DNA from: Pseudonocardia oroxyli
GTDB lineage: Bacteria; Actinomycetota; Actinomycetes; Mycobacteriales; Pseudonocardiaceae
Assembly: GCF_900102195.1 (NCBI RefSeq)
Contig: NZ_FNBE01000024.1
Coordinates: 1 to 45,270, forward strand
Length of the DNA: 45,270 nt
Direction: 5' to 3'
Shown here piece after piece: positions 44,331 through 45,270 of this stretch (position 1 is its first letter; each line of letters starts with the position of its first letter). The notes below the pieces were generated by a model. It saw nothing but the letters and a program-made list of their open reading frames with translations. It had not been told where the DNA came from and ran no database searches. Both the position numbers and the translations under genes were made by a program.

Positions 44331-45270
44331 GTGGAGGCCGGGTTCTCCCGAGCGTTGCTCGTCTCGGGTCTGTGGGTGAGCGTAGTAGTTGTTCTCGAAC
44401 TCGACCGGCGGGATGTTGCCGATCATGGAATGCAGCCGGTTGGTGTTGAACCAGTGCACCCAGGAGGCGGTGACCAGCTCGAGGTCCTCCACGGTGCCCA
44501 GCGGCCCGTCTCGGCGGACGCACTCGGACTTGTAAAGCCCGATCAGCGACTCGGCCATGGCGTTGTCGTAGGAGTCCCCGACCGACCCGATCGACGCGAC
44601 CGCGCCCGCTTCGGCGAGCCGGTCACCGTAGCGGATGGCCGTGTACTGAGACCCGGCATCCGAGTGATGAATCAACCCGTCCAGCCGTCCATCACGGGTC
44701 TGGCCAGCGCGTTCCCGGGTCCACAACGCCATCTCCAGAGCGTCGAGCGGGAGCTCGGTGGGCATCCGGGACGCACACCGCCACCCCACCACCCGCCGCG
44801 AGTACACATCGGACACGAACGCCGTGAACACCGTCCCCGACCACGTCGGGACGTAGGTCATGTCCACCACCCACAGCTGGTTCGGCCGTGTCGCGGTGAA
44901 GTCCCGATCCACCAGATCCGGAGCCCGGACCGCCTGCTCGTCGGGGCGGGTGGTGATCACCGGCTGCCCACGGCACACCCCGCACAGCCCCAGCGAGCGC
45001 ATCAGCCGCTCCACCGTGCACCGCTCCACCGTGCACCGCTCCACCGTGCACCGCGCCACCGGCCCGCCCCACCCGGCCTGTGACGCCATCGCAGCGCAGC
45101 TGGTGCCACATCTTGCGGGCCCCGTAGAGCCCGCGGCCCTTGTCCCGGTCGAAGAACGTGGCCTCGATCGTCTCCACCAGCGCCGCATCCTGCAGCGCTC
45201 GCCGCGACGGCGGGCGGTCCTTGAGGGCGTAGTAGCCCGACGAGGCGACCGCGACACCCCGCACGCGCAG
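44328..45270 (-). mobile_element. IS3-family transposase OrfB, frameshifted, cut by window edge
   Basis: The downstream frame contains the whole rve core: VVDMTYVPTWSGTVFTAFVS with the first Asp, GLIHHSDAGSQYTAIRYGD with the second, and SYDNAMAESLIGLYKSE with the Glu, so the catalytic triad is intact. The N-terminal part (SSGYYALKDRPPSRRAL; RGLYGARKMWHQLRCDGV) is in another frame. The switch occurs near 45070, next to a triplicated 15-bp unit. The OrfA gene and right end lie outside the window. It inserted into the IS256 relic and is probably inactive unless the shift is bypassed. Confidence 0.8.
45006..45050. repeat. Three perfect 15-bp tandem repeats inside the IS3 transposase
   Basis: The unit CCGCTCCACCGTGCA occurs three times in a row. 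On the minus strand it encodes three copies of a five-residue piece (RCTVE), where related transposases have a single copy in the sequence VARCTVERLMRSLGL. The repeat keeps the frame; a nearby change near 45070 breaks it. Confidence 0.85.

Noticed and set aside
45006..45050. CRISPR-like repeat
   Set aside because: The three units are directly adjacent without spacers and lie inside a transposase reading frame.

Overview
The window comes from a high-GC actinobacterium. Short GTG/ATGA-coupled operons, a mycobacterial-type FprA/7Fe-ferredoxin pair and actinobacterial-style IS1182, IS30, IS701, IS110, IS630, IS256 and IS3 remnants fit a Pseudonocardiales-like genome, but the genus cannot be proven from this sequence. 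No tRNA, rRNA or CRISPR array was seen.

Layout. (1) 1-3.3 kb is a margin with a cut-off IS1182 transposase, an epimerase-like SDR, an AraC regulator and broken genes (hydratase tail, AraC head cut by an IS30 remnant). (2) 3.4-9.8 kb, minus strand, is a complete aerobic benzoyl-CoA 'box' operon: boxC, boxB, a 7Fe ferredoxin, boxD and an FprA-type reductase. The last two redox proteins appear to replace the usual BoxA. (3) 10.0-19.1 kb, minus strand, is one long operon: TauA/SsuA-type binding lipoprotein, acyl-CoA dehydrogenase, hydroxyacyl-CoA dehydrogenase (SDR), thiolase-like protein, DUF35 partner, NDP-forming acyl-CoA synthetase, ABC ATPase, permease and MaoC hydratase. (4) 19.3-21.7 kb holds broken gene pieces (second binding protein without signal peptide, acyl-CoA dehydrogenase tail, amidase, MFS tail). 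(5) 21.7-26.0 kb, minus strand, is an operon with an NMO-like flavoprotein, two crotonase-fold enzymes and an AMP-forming acyl-CoA ligase. (6) 26.1-28.9 kb, plus strand, has a MarR regulator and a translationally coupled pair of class III (CaiB) CoA-transferase subunits, closed by a strong hairpin. (7) 29-31 kb is a junction of MFS, IS701, Baeyer-Villiger monooxygenase and IS110 debris. (8) 31.1-42.9 kb, plus strand and visibly lower in GC, is a second catabolic island: Liv-type ABC importer (with LivM-LivG fused), VOC protein, SDR, KSTD-like flavoprotein, SMP-30 lactonase and a flavin monooxygenase with an NTF2/SnoaL-like N-terminus. (9) 43-45.3 kb is nested transposase debris.

How it may work. 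Regions 2, 3, 5 and 6 together contain the enzyme families of the anaerobic bbs (benzylsuccinate beta-oxidation) pathway: a two-subunit class III CoA-transferase, acyl-CoA dehydrogenase, hydratase, SDR, and a DUF35 plus thiolase pair. Here they are coupled to an oxygen-dependent benzoyl-CoA pathway. The most economical reading is import and CoA-activation of an aryl-alkanoate or aryl-succinate, side-chain beta-oxidation to benzoyl-CoA, then epoxidation and ring opening by BoxB/BoxC/BoxD. A shared 19-bp inverted repeat (TGCTTCGTKGCACGAAMCA and relatives) lies just after predicted transcription starts of three of these operons and upstream of boxC. The MarR gene lies between two of the sites and is the natural candidate repressor.

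The second island looks like a separate route for a cyclic alcohol or ketone: SDR oxidation, ring dehydrogenation, Baeyer-Villiger-type oxygenation, lactone hydrolysis. Substrates for both systems are inference.
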